Position numbers and translations under genes: made by a program
The notes under the pieces: generated by a model
What the model was told of the DNA's origin: nothing
What the model saw: the letters and a program-made list of their open reading frames with translations, nothing else
Databases searched by the model: none
Part shown: in pieces, positions 1 to 6,944 of the stretch
Layout of the letters: every line of letters begins with the position of its first letter
Position numbering within the stretch: the first letter of the stretch is position 1
From: Bacteroidales bacterium Bact_16
GTDB taxonomy: Bacteria > Bacteroidota > Bacteroidia > Bacteroidales > UBA932
Length of the DNA: 13,530 bases
Assembly: GCA_001602885.1 (NCBI GenBank)
Contig: LUZH01000024.1
Location: 1 to 13,530, forward strand
Direction of reading: 5' to 3'

Positions 1-711
1 CCCGGTAATGGCATTGAAGGTGCCGGAGGTGTAGAGATGCGTGGTCGCGGCATCATCCGTCCGGGCGATGGACACCGACGAGATGCGATAGTTGGTCGGT
101 ACGTTGAGCACCCGGAACTTGAAGACCAGCCGGGCCATCGCATGCTTGAAATGGAAAGTCGCGGAAAGCGGGGACATGGTTGCCGGATCCAGGGACCCGT
201 TGGCGTTGGTCAGGTTCTGCTCCGCATACATCAGGTCCTTCTGCTCGGATACCTTGAAGGGGATTCTCGTCGGGCCGACGGAAGGCAGATAGGCGTCCTG
301 GATCCAGGGAGCATACGCATAGAGGTCGGCCGTCTTGTCGTCAGTCCGCTGCAGCAGGACGAAAGAGGAAGCGTTGGTGGCATCCAGCGCGCCCGGCGAG
401 GCCGTTCCGACATAGTCGAAGAGCCACTTGCCGCTGACCTTCTTCGCCCGCGCATTATAGACGCTGGACTTGAAGGGCGCGAAAACGGACGGGCTGTCTT
501 CGTGGATGCAGGCGAAGATGCCGTAATAGCTGCCGTTGGCGAAATCGACCAGCGCCTTGGTCGCTTCGGATTCACCGTCCATGGAGACGCGGATGTCCAC
601 GGGCGCCTCCCGCAGCGACCCGACGGGGCGCGGCTGCTTGGAGCAAGCCCCGGCGGCCAGCGCGAGGACGCACAAGCCGGGCAAAATCCTATGGAAACCG
701 AAGCCGCTCAT
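1..711 (-). CDS. Fimbrillin-family lipoprotein (C-terminus beyond window)
   Basis: The gene starts at ATG 711-709 and stays open to position 1, giving the first 237 residues; the stop lies outside the window. The N-terminus MSGFGFHRILPG is followed by a short hydrophobic stretch and LALAAGAC-SK, a signal peptide with an acceptable lipobox (C23), so a lipid-anchored surface protein is expected. The body matches the Mfa-like fimbrillin family: a threonine-lysine (TKAL, about residue 51) where mature pilins usually begin, then DLYAYAPW, IPFKV, KDLMYAEQN and a FHFKHAMARLVFKFR strand, which is the usual order in these proteins. Only 2 nt separate it from the stop of the preceding gene, so it is surely co-transcribed and probably translationally coupled. 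Its role as structural pilin, tip or adhesin cannot be decided without the C-terminus. Confidence 0.85.
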   Translation of the reverse strand, partial: MSGFGFHRILPGLCVLALAAGACSKQPRPVGSLREAPVDIRVSMDGESEATKALVDFANGSYYGIFACIHEDSPSVFAPFKSSVYNARAKKVSGKWLFDYVGTASPGALDATNASSFVLLQRTDDKTADLYAYAPWIQDAYLPSVGPTRIPFKVSEQKDLMYAEQNLTNANGSLDPATMSPLSATFHFKHAMARLVFKFRVLNVPTNYRISSVSIARTDDAATTHLYTSGTFNAITG

Positions 712-713
712 AC

Positions 714-1964
714 CTAATACATCAATTCCTGCCCGGGATGCGGGTTGTTTGCATCATTCCAATCGTAGTACTTCGCCGTCATGGAGACGAATCCCCGGTT
801 CGGGATATCCAGCGTGATCAGGTAGCGCACCTTCTTCCCGGCCGGCCAGACAGCCAGCGTGGGATGGTCCGTCGGCGGGTCGGAGCAAAGCGGCACCGTA
901 ATCACCTCGGAACCGCGGACGCCGGCATAATCATCGACGATGTTGTAGCTGACCACCAGGCTGGCGCCAGCGGGAACCGTCTGGGGAAGGAGACAGAACA
1001 CGCCGTCGAGCGTGTCTTCTTTCCGGACGGTCAGATACGTCCCGCTCCCCTGCTCCGGCAGGTTGGCATCCAGGCCGGTCTTCAGCTCGCCTCCGGCCGT
1101 ACTGATCCGGTAGGAGGCTTTCGGGAAGTCGGCGCCCGACGGATCGGACGGCGAGACCAGCTCGCTCCAGGCACCGTCGACGCCGTTGGACGGAGATTCC
1201 TTGAAATAGAAATACCGGGATCCGATCACCTGCTGGATCTCGACGCTCGTGACACGCACTTTCTCGTGGATATTCAGCACGTCGTCATCCACCAGCGTCC
1301 CGATATAGTTGAAGCCGAACTCCACCTGCGTCATCCGGTGTTTGCTGAAGTCCAGCGGGAACGCGCCGCCCTCGTCGGTGCGGTCGCGGTCAAGCAGCGG
1401 CGGGGCGCAGAGGAAGTCGGCCTGGTCGGCCGCGGTCTCCGGCGGCGTGACGCGGATCAGCGGCGAGCCGGGCAGGTAGTCCGGCAGGCGCGCGACGACG
1501 CCGGCGTCCGTGACGGGGTCCTCCAGCACGATGTCGGCGTCCCCCTCCCGGTACGGAGCGTAGCAGAAGAAGCTCAGCGAGCCGTCGAGGGGCCAGTAAA
1601 CCAGGTTGGGAGACAGGACACTGGTCGGCGAACGGGACACACCCTGCCAGGCGTGGTTCGCGTAGGAATCATCCTCGGACGCACCCTTGATATAGCCGAA
1701 GCGGTGGTTCGCGAAATACTTGACGGAATGCTCGCCATCGAAAATCTCCCCTTTCGGCGAATACCAGGCGCTCACGCTGAAGTCCTGCGCCGCGAGCGCG
1801 GCGAGCGTCGTGAGCGGCGCCTGACTCCTGGTCTGCGGCCCGTCCACGGCAAACGCCACCGGCACCTCGGACGCCACCGGTACACGCCGAGCCCCCGCCG
1901 GCGCCTTGGAACAGGCGGACAGGAGCAACGATGCGACAATGAGGAGAATGGCTGTCTTCCTCAA
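714..1964 (-). CDS. Fimbrillin-family lipoprotein, TTG start
   Basis: This is a 416-residue protein with an ideal lipoprotein signal, (M)RKTAILLIVASLLLSAC (LSA-C18). The start is TTG at 1964-1962. No ATG lies between the preceding gene's stop and this signal peptide, and the next methionine codon in frame is about 200 codons in, so TTG is the only reasonable start. Family features are a GPQTRSQAP segment with a basic residue as possible processing site, SLSFFCYAPY, ADFLCAP, and FPLDFSKHRMTQVEFGFNY, matching the motif order of the neighbouring fimbrillins. The C-terminus ends in AGKKVRYLITLDI and a final strand with YYDWND. It is larger and more divergent than the pair upstream and could be an accessory or tip pilin. 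It follows that pair after 18 nt and precedes the next gene by 2 nt. Family assignment is secure, role is not. Confidence 0.85.
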   Translation of the reverse strand: MRKTAILLIVASLLLSACSKAPAGARRVPVASEVPVAFAVDGPQTRSQAPLTTLAALAAQDFSVSAWYSPKGEIFDGEHSVKYFANHRFGYIKGASEDDSYANHAWQGVSRSPTSVLSPNLVYWPLDGSLSFFCYAPYREGDADIVLEDPVTDAGVVARLPDYLPGSPLIRVTPPETAADQADFLCAPPLLDRDRTDEGGAFPLDFSKHRMTQVEFGFNYIGTLVDDDVLNIHEKVRVTSVEIQQVIGSRYFYFKESPSNGVDGAWSELVSPSDPSGADFPKASYRISTAGGELKTGLDANLPEQGSGTYLTVRKEDTLDGVFCLLPQTVPAGASLVVSYNIVDDYAGVRGSEVITVPLCSDPPTDHPTLAVWPAGKKVRYLITLDIPNRGFVSMTAKYYDWNDANNPHPGQELMY

Positions 1965-1982
1965 CGGTAAAAGAATTTGAAG

Positions 1983-3038
1983 CTAGTTCGAAACAATCGC
2001 CGTATCATCCACCGGCGTACCGTCCCAGTCGGTCACGTTCACGTCCGAGACGCGGATCTCGGTGGGCGTGAAGACCAGGTCGTAGATATAGCGGTGGCCT
2101 GCCTTCCAGACGGTACGCGGCAACGGAAGCTCGTACGTCAGGTCGGGGATAGAGTTCTTGACGTGATAGGTAAGTTTGACGGTGCGCGACGGCTGAGGAA
2201 TCACCAGCAGATGGTCGGTGCACTTGGCGGCGGCAGCCGTCGCAGAAGACTCCGGAACGGAGAATTCCGACACGATCAGGGGGACCGTCTTGTCACACTG
2301 GTTCGCGTCGCCTTGCGGGACGATCCAGTTGACGTCGAGCTCGGTGGTCGTGTTGTCGATCACGAGCGACCCCTTGAACTGAAGTTCTTCGAGCGTGAGG
2401 TCCTTCAGCGTGAAGACGCCGGCGTCGGACGCGCTCTTGGCCGTGAATCCCACCACAGCCATCGAGTGCTGGAATTCGAGCGGCACCGTCCCGCCGGGAT
2501 TGCTCCTGCTGGACTGCGCGTTGTTGACCGCGTACATCACGTCATATTGGTCGGCATACGTATCCCATTCCACGACCGAGACGCCTGCAGCGACACCACC
2601 GTCGGAAGGACGGTAGAAGCTGATGCTTCCCGGGTCGGCGTTCAGGGCGTCATAGGCCGCCGGCTTGAGCGCCAGGGCCAGGAAGTCCACCTTCACCCCG
2701 CCCAGCGGCCAGAACTTGGGGTCGTGCGTATAGCTCCCGCCAAGGCCCGGCCCGGAAGCGGCAGACGCCTGCCATTTCGCGGTCTCGGAGAAATAGGTGA
2801 ACAGCTGCTCGCGCATGAACTCCGGCTCCTCCGCAGCGGAAGCGGAAGCGAGGATCACGTAGGTGTTGTCCACGCCGAGCGAGGCGCCGACGAGCTCCGG
2901 GTCCGCCTTGACGGAGGCGGACGCCGCAGCATTCAGCGACAACTCGGGCGCTTCAGTGACGGTAATTGTCCTGGCGCAGGCACAGGCCAGCGCCAGGCAA
3001 CCCGTCAACACGGCCAGCCGGAACGGAACGTTGGACAT
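1983..3038 (-). CDS. Fimbrillin-family lipoprotein, paralogue of the gene upstream
   Basis: This is a 351-residue protein starting at ATG 3038-3036. The signal region MSNVPFRLAVLTGCLALACAC contains two candidate lipidation cysteines (19 and 21), neither in a textbook lipobox. Residue K44 opens a segment KADPELVGASLG shared almost exactly with the upstream gene product, then QLFTYFSETAKW, WPLGGVKVDFLALAL, WDTYADQYDVMYAV and VPLEFQHSMAVVGFTAKS. The order of these blocks is identical in the paralogue, so the two arose by tandem duplication. The C-terminus has AGHRYIYDLVFTP and a last strand VNVTDWDG, the region that in type V pilins is donated or replaced during strand exchange. The gene lies 8 nt after its paralogue and is followed after 18 nt by the next fimbrillin. 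A pilin or pilus-associated adhesin role is inferred from family and context. Confidence 0.88.
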   Translation of the reverse strand: MSNVPFRLAVLTGCLALACACARTITVTEAPELSLNAAASASVKADPELVGASLGVDNTYVILASASAAEEPEFMREQLFTYFSETAKWQASAASGPGLGGSYTHDPKFWPLGGVKVDFLALALKPAAYDALNADPGSISFYRPSDGGVAAGVSVVEWDTYADQYDVMYAVNNAQSSRSNPGGTVPLEFQHSMAVVGFTAKSASDAGVFTLKDLTLEELQFKGSLVIDNTTTELDVNWIVPQGDANQCDKTVPLIVSEFSVPESSATAAAAKCTDHLLVIPQPSRTVKLTYHVKNSIPDLTYELPLPRTVWKAGHRYIYDLVFTPTEIRVSDVNVTDWDGTPVDDTAIVSN

Positions 3039-3046
3039 GGCAGGGA

Positions 3047-4042
3047 CTAGCCGATCTGCTCGTTGTCAACAATTTCCATCCAGACGTTCACCGTAGGCTC
3101 CAGGGTGATCTCCGCAGCGGAGAACTCAAGATTGAAGGTATACTTCTTGCCCATCACCCAAGGGTTGCGCGGGATGTTGAGCTCGTAGTCGAAGGTCTTG
3201 CCGCCCATCGAGTAGTTGATCACGATCTGCTTGGCGGACTGCTCCGGGATGAGGAGGTTCGTGGTAATCTGGGTGGCGGTGCTGTTCAGGGTGTAAGGGA
3301 AATCGGAGATGCCCTCGGCGGCGGACAGGTCCTTGTCGCCATGGGCGGAGATGGTCCAGCCGGCCTTCAGGTTGGCGCGGTAGTTGTCCACCTTCAGCGT
3401 GCCTGCATACTCCAGGTCCTTGATCGTAATCTTGTTGATCGTCAGGTCCACCGTCGTGGTGGCACTCTTCTTGGCCGTGAAGGCGAGGAGCGCCTGGGCG
3501 TGCTTGAAGGCCAGGGCGACGTTGCCGTCGGTGCCGGGCACGCAGCCGTTGGCCACGGCATACAGCACGTCATACTGATTGGCGAAAGTATCCCAGTCGT
3601 CGATCGTGAATTCGCGTGCGTGGGTCTCGGAATGGAAAGTCGGAGAGAGGGCGGTCTTGGCGTCCGGCGTCAGCGCATAGGCCAGGAAATCCACCTTCAC
3701 GCCGCCGAAAGGCCAATAGATATGCTGCTTGATATAGGGGGAGCCGCTGGCCGGGAACCACTTGGCGCCGTCCGTGAAATAGGCGAACAGCTGGCCGCCG
3801 TAGTTCGTGGCAGCAGGATCGAAATACTTGGGAGAGCCATCGGCCGAAGCGGCCGCGTAGATGACATAATCGTTGTCCGTACCGAGGGAGGCGCCGGTCA
3901 GTTCCGGGTCCGCCTTGGTGGCGACGGCCTTGAAACCAATCTCGGCGGGCGTCTCATCCTGGATGGTCTCGGTCTTGGCACAAGACACGGCGGCCAGCAT
4001 CACGGCTGCACCGGCGAGAAGAGAAAGGTGGATACTTTTCAT
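3047..4042 (-). CDS. Fimbrillin-family lipoprotein, first fimbrillin of the cluster
   Basis: This is a 331-residue protein with ATG at 4042-4040. MKSIHLSLLAGAAVMLAAVSC-AK is a lipoprotein signal (C21). The segment to K43 (EIGFKAVATK) is a plausible pro-peptide, cut by a trypsin-like protease before ADPELTGASLG in the manner of Porphyromonas FimA/Mfa1. The following blocks QLFAYFTDGAKW, WPFGGVKVDFLAYAL, WDTFANQYDVLYAV and VALAFKHAQALLAFTAKK define an Mfa-like fimbrillin and align with the next gene. The C-terminus is MGKKYTFNLEFS followed by TVNVWMEIVD, a divergent form of the V-x-D-W-D-G ending in neighbours. It is the shortest fimbrillin here. Its AT-rich leader has adenines at the positions favoured for strong translation in Bacteroidetes, so it is the best candidate for the major shaft subunit. 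That last point is inference. Confidence 0.9.
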   Translation of the reverse strand: MKSIHLSLLAGAAVMLAAVSCAKTETIQDETPAEIGFKAVATKADPELTGASLGTDNDYVIYAAASADGSPKYFDPAATNYGGQLFAYFTDGAKWFPASGSPYIKQHIYWPFGGVKVDFLAYALTPDAKTALSPTFHSETHAREFTIDDWDTFANQYDVLYAVANGCVPGTDGNVALAFKHAQALLAFTAKKSATTTVDLTINKITIKDLEYAGTLKVDNYRANLKAGWTISAHGDKDLSAAEGISDFPYTLNSTATQITTNLLIPEQSAKQIVINYSMGGKTFDYELNIPRNPWVMGKKYTFNLEFSAAEITLEPTVNVWMEIVDNEQIG

Positions 4043-4081
4043 GTTGGTTGTTTTTAAGTAAGTGAATATTTTATGCTCTTT
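4043..4081 (-). promoter_or_regulatory. A-rich translation leader before the first fimbrillin
   Basis: The 39-nt spacer between the DUF5119 stop and the fimbrillin ATG is strikingly AT-rich against GC-rich surroundings. Read on the minus strand it ends CTTAAAAACAACCAAC-ATG, with A at -3, -6, -12 and -13. These positions are reported to favour initiation in Bacteroidetes, where Shine-Dalgarno pairing is little used. No TAnnTTTG box was found in the spacer, so it looks like a translation enhancer rather than a separate promoter. An unrecognised sigma-factor site cannot be excluded. Confidence 0.5.
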
Positions 4082-5107
4082 TTATCCGATGATGATGTCG
4101 ATCGCCTCACCGTCCCAGTCGTTCACGACCGGGTCGAAGCCGCCGCCCTGGTAGTCGTCGCCGGGAATCTCCAACGGTTCGTCGACGATGATCCTGTGCG
4201 CGGAGTTGTCGGGGTTGAGCCATTGGTCCGTCACGTCATAGACATATCGGAAACGGGCACCGGAGTTCGTGGTCACGAGCACGTTCACGATCACTTCGGT
4301 CTCGGGGTCGGCATGGCGCCCGAAGGTGTTGAACGCCGAGAAGAGCTGCCCCTTCGCCACGTCCACGTCGCACTCGAAACCGAGCGCGCAGGGGCGAGTG
4401 GCCGCGCGGGCGTCCCAGAGGTAGCGGCCAGCAGCCTGCCCGGTGATATAGATTTCTGCTTTCTGGATGCGCTCCGCGCCCTCGACGTCAATGACCTCCA
4501 CGGACCAGCTCTCCGAGAGACGGGAAAGCGTGACGTCCAGGACCACGCTCTCGGCTTCTTCCGGGCGCACCGGGACCATCGCACCGGCAATCTTGCCCAC
4601 GAAAAGGTGGTCCGGCTCGAAGAGGACCGCCTGCTCGCTGGAAGCCGGCTCGCCGCCCTGGTCGGGATCGTCCTTGGTCGGCACGGCCTGCAGCTTCACG
4701 CGGGCGCCCGTGGGGCTCGTGGAAGCGAAGCCGCCCGCACGCGATTCCGTGCCGGACACCTGCGTCGCTTCCGTGCCGAGACTGTACACGATCACGTCAT
4801 ACGCACCGGCCGGGACGTCGACGAAGCCGCCGGTGGGCGGCAGGAAGTCTTCCGCCACCAGTTCGTGACTCACGGCGTCATAGAAGCAGGCGCGCACGAG
4901 CTCCGGCATCTTGCCGACGACCTTGTCGCGCAGCTGCGGACGGGCGCCGAAATCCAGATGCGACTCCTGGGCGGGGTCCAGCGACTGGTCCACCGCGACC
5001 CGGAGATAGATGCCCGCTTCGCGTTCGTACATCGGGATGCGCTTGCAGCCCGCGGCCAGCGCGAGGAGCAGGACGCACAGCGGAAGGAGGAATCTGCATC
5101 TTCTCAT
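4082..5107 (-). CDS. DUF5119-family lipoprotein of a fimbrillin operon
   Basis: This is a 341-residue lipoprotein. MRRCRFLLPLCVLLLALAAGC gives a clear lipobox (AAG-C21). After the cysteine come YEREAGIYLRVAVD, VRACFYDAVSHELV, GGFVDVPAGAYDVIVYSLG, DHLFVGKIAG, IYITGQAAGRYLW, a FSAFNTFGR strand, RFRYVYDVTDQW and a terminal VVNDWDG. This order is that of DUF5119, a Bacteroidetes family commonly found between a DUF3575 gene and fimbrillin genes, exactly as here. Its biochemical function is not established. Position and fold-like features suggest an anchor, assembly or minor subunit analogous to FimB/Mfa2, but that is inference. Its start overlaps the DUF3575 stop as ATGA and is preceded by an unusually good Shine-Dalgarno sequence. 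Its C-terminal 19 nt (4109-4127) match the fimbrillin gene at 2019-2037 at 18 positions. Confidence 0.82.
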   Translation of the reverse strand: MRRCRFLLPLCVLLLALAAGCKRIPMYEREAGIYLRVAVDQSLDPAQESHLDFGARPQLRDKVVGKMPELVRACFYDAVSHELVAEDFLPPTGGFVDVPAGAYDVIVYSLGTEATQVSGTESRAGGFASTSPTGARVKLQAVPTKDDPDQGGEPASSEQAVLFEPDHLFVGKIAGAMVPVRPEEAESVVLDVTLSRLSESWSVEVIDVEGAERIQKAEIYITGQAAGRYLWDARAATRPCALGFECDVDVAKGQLFSAFNTFGRHADPETEVIVNVLVTTNSGARFRYVYDVTDQWLNPDNSAHRIIVDEPLEIPGDDYQGGGFDPVVNDWDGEAIDIIIG

Positions 5108-6402
5108 CGCACACCTCCTTTCTTACGCACGTAAATGGGAACGACCAGCGAGATCTGGGCGCGCGTAGGCCCGATCCAGCTGATATTTTTCGTCACGCCC
5201 TTGCGGTGGTAGAGCACCCCGCCGGGCTCCATGCAGTCGTACGGACGCGCCGTCGACCAGATATAGCCGAGGCCCAGCTCGAACTCCAGGTGCATCCGTC
5301 CCCGGAAAATCGGGGCGGCATAGAGGTAGTCCAGGCCGACGTTGTAGAACTCGCCCTGGTGGCCGGACCAGCCGCGCTCGAAGTCATAGTATCCCGCCGC
5401 GCCGTACAGGCCGATGGAATGGCCCAGCAGGCGCTGTCCGGCCTGCATGTCCTTGCGCGGAAACCAGTAGCGGAGCTCGACGTCCGCCGCCATCAGCTCG
5501 TTGCAGACGCCGTTGTCGTCCACCCCCTTGGCGTGGCCGGGACGCCACAGCCAGGGGTAATAGATGTCGGCGCCAACGCTCCAGCGGCGGCCCAGCGGGA
5601 TCTCGATGCCGGCATTGGCGAACGGAATGGCCAGGGCGTTGGTGCGCAGGGCGAACAGCATCCTGCGGTCGGAGTAGTCCGGACCGGCCGGCTTCCACTC
5701 CTGCGGCACCGCAGGCGTGATGTCGATATAGACGGTATCGCGGACGGTCCGCGAAATATAGACGGTATCGGTGCGCGGCTTGTGCGGATGCGAGATGATG
5801 CACTCGACCGACATGCCCACGGCGCGCAGTTCCGGGAAGACGTTTTCGTCCAGCCAGCGCCAGGCGCGGCCGCCGTCCACACGGCGGAGGCGGTTCTTGC
5901 GCGAATCCACGACCTTGCCGCCTTCGACCACCCATTCGGGCGTCTTCTCGATGACGTTCACCGCCTCGTCGCGCCAGGGCACGTCGAGGGTGCGGATGAT
6001 GCGCGCGAGGCCTTCCCAGTCCTCGCCCACCGCCTCGCGGTGGTAGAGCGTGGCGCGGAGGCCGAGCGTGTCGGCGAACCAGGCGTCCAGCGCGTGCGAG
6101 CGGGCTTCCGCCAGCGCGCGGTTGTCATAGGAGGCGCCTTCCGGCGAAGCGGACCCGCGCAGCAGCACGGCGTCGACCGTGCAGCCTTCGTCGAGGCGGT
6201 CCTCGACGACGCGGCGGAACTCCCTCATATTGACACCGTTATTCCGGAAATCAGGATCAATTTCAGAAATGCCCCGATGGAAAAAGACACTGAGGCGAAG
6301 GACATCCGTCCTCCCTTCCTGCGCTGCCAACCGACCCCCCTCCCCCTTGGGAAGCAAGAGGGCTGCGATCAGCAGTATTTTGAAGAAGGAAGAGTTTTTC
6401 AT
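5104..6402 (-). CDS. OmpA-like/DUF3575 outer-membrane protein
   Basis: This is a 432-residue protein. The signal peptide is MKNSSFFKILLIAALLLP and so on, with cleavage likely near LAA-QEG (about residue 28); there is no lipobox. Residues 33 to about 200 form an OmpA-like module: FFHRGISEIDPDF, then RGSASPEG (82-89) and DNRALAEARSHAL (93-105), which resembles the peptidoglycan-binding helix of OmpA C-domains. A linker repeats DTVYI at 212-216 and 222-226. Residues about 245-427 match DUF3575, with alternating aromatic beta strands (ADIYYPWLW, VELRYWFP, LEFELGLGYIW, ISLVVPIYV), suggesting a small barrel in the outer membrane. DUF3575 proteins usually head fimbrillin/DUF5119 operons and may hold the surface structure to the envelope, although no mechanism is known. 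It lies 27 nt after the bactofilin gene and overlaps the next start by 4 nt. Confidence 0.85.
   Translation of the reverse strand: MKNSSFFKILLIAALLLPKGEGGRLAAQEGRTDVLRLSVFFHRGISEIDPDFRNNGVNMREFRRVVEDRLDEGCTVDAVLLRGSASPEGASYDNRALAEARSHALDAWFADTLGLRATLYHREAVGEDWEGLARIIRTLDVPWRDEAVNVIEKTPEWVVEGGKVVDSRKNRLRRVDGGRAWRWLDENVFPELRAVGMSVECIISHPHKPRTDTVYISRTVRDTVYIDITPAVPQEWKPAGPDYSDRRMLFALRTNALAIPFANAGIEIPLGRRWSVGADIYYPWLWRPGHAKGVDDNGVCNELMAADVELRYWFPRKDMQAGQRLLGHSIGLYGAAGYYDFERGWSGHQGEFYNVGLDYLYAAPIFRGRMHLEFELGLGYIWSTARPYDCMEPGGVLYHRKGVTKNISWIGPTRAQISLVVPIYVRKKGGVR
5108..5123 (-). promoter_or_regulatory. Strong Shine-Dalgarno sequence before the DUF5119 gene
   Basis: On the minus strand the start is preceded by AGAAAGGAGGT-GTGCG-ATG, with GGAGGT 5 nt from the start codon and AAGGAGGTG matching the canonical sequence over nine bases. 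It is embedded in the last codons of the DUF3575 gene (RKKGGVR), which end in an ATGA overlap with this start. Strong sites like this are uncommon in Bacteroidetes, so it probably supports coupled re-initiation. It could also be a by-product of the Lys-Lys-Gly-Gly codons. Confidence 0.6.
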
Positions 6403-6429
6403 GTCGATACTAACGGATTTTAACGTTAT

Positions 6430-6933
6430 TTATGAGGCTTGTGGGGCCGGCTTGACTGCTTCCGGCTGCGGCGGCTTGGGGGCGGCGACGCGCACCGGCT
6501 TGGGAGCCGGAGCGGAGCTCTTGTGCACCATCGTCGCGACCAGCTGCTCGTATTCCTGCTCGGAGATCATCTTGAACGAGCCGTTGATCTGGGCACCCAT
6601 CTCGACCTGGATCTTGCGGACGTGGATGTTGCCGTTGACCACGGCCGAACTCTTGAGCGAGAGCGTGTCCTTGACGAAGATGTCTCCGTCCATCTTGCCC
6701 CAGAAATCGACGTTGGTTGCGAACAGTTTGCCGGAGAGACGAGCGGTCTCGCCGACTACTACCTTGCCTTCGGAGAAAAGCGTACCGTCCACCTGGCCGT
6801 CGATGCGGATGTCGGTGGAAGAAGACAGATCGCCCCGGATGGCTGCACCCTGGGAGATCCTGCTGACATTGTTTACGTTCTGTTCCACTGTTTTCGGGGG
6901 TTTATTGAGATTGAGATTCTTGGTCAGGTTCAT
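6430..6933 (-). CDS. Bactofilin (polymer-forming cytoskeletal protein)
   Basis: This is a 167-residue protein without signal peptide or membrane span. Residues about 22-125 are the bactofilin (DUF583) domain: ISQGAAIRGDL, IRIDGQVDGTLFSEGKVVVG, LSGKLFATNVDFWGKMDGDI, AVVNGNIHVRKIQVEMGAQI. The regular spacing of glycines and short hydrophobic strands is typical of the right-handed beta-helix that polymerises into cytoplasmic, membrane-associated filaments without nucleotide. The N-terminal tail is polar and Asn-rich (MNLTKNLNLNKPPK); the C-terminal 25-30 residues are Pro/Ala/Lys-rich and probably disordered. Bactofilins position cell-wall enzymes and surface structures in other bacteria. The gene begins 11 nt after secA and ends 27 nt before the DUF3575 gene, with no terminator visible, so it is likely co-transcribed with secA. 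Confidence 0.92.
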   Translation of the reverse strand: MNLTKNLNLNKPPKTVEQNVNNVSRISQGAAIRGDLSSSTDIRIDGQVDGTLFSEGKVVVGETARLSGKLFATNVDFWGKMDGDIFVKDTLSLKSSAVVNGNIHVRKIQVEMGAQINGSFKMISEQEYEQLVATMVHKSSAPAPKPVRVAAPKPPQPEAVKPAPQAS

Positions 6934-6944
6934 ACGCGTCCGGT

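Noticed and set aside
1983..1985. Programmed read-through of TAG to fuse two fimbrillins
   Set aside because: The downstream product begins with a perfect lipoprotein signal peptide, which would be pointless inside a fusion; separate TTG initiation explains it.
4082..5107. Assignment of this lipoprotein to the FimB/Mfa2 anchor family
   Set aside because: The motif order and the neighbour DUF3575 fit DUF5119 better. An anchor-like role remains possible but is not shown.
6421..6428. TAACGTTA palindrome and TAACG direct repeat in the spacer before the DUF3575 gene
   Set aside because: Too short and AT-rich to distinguish from chance, and not positioned around a recognisable promoter.
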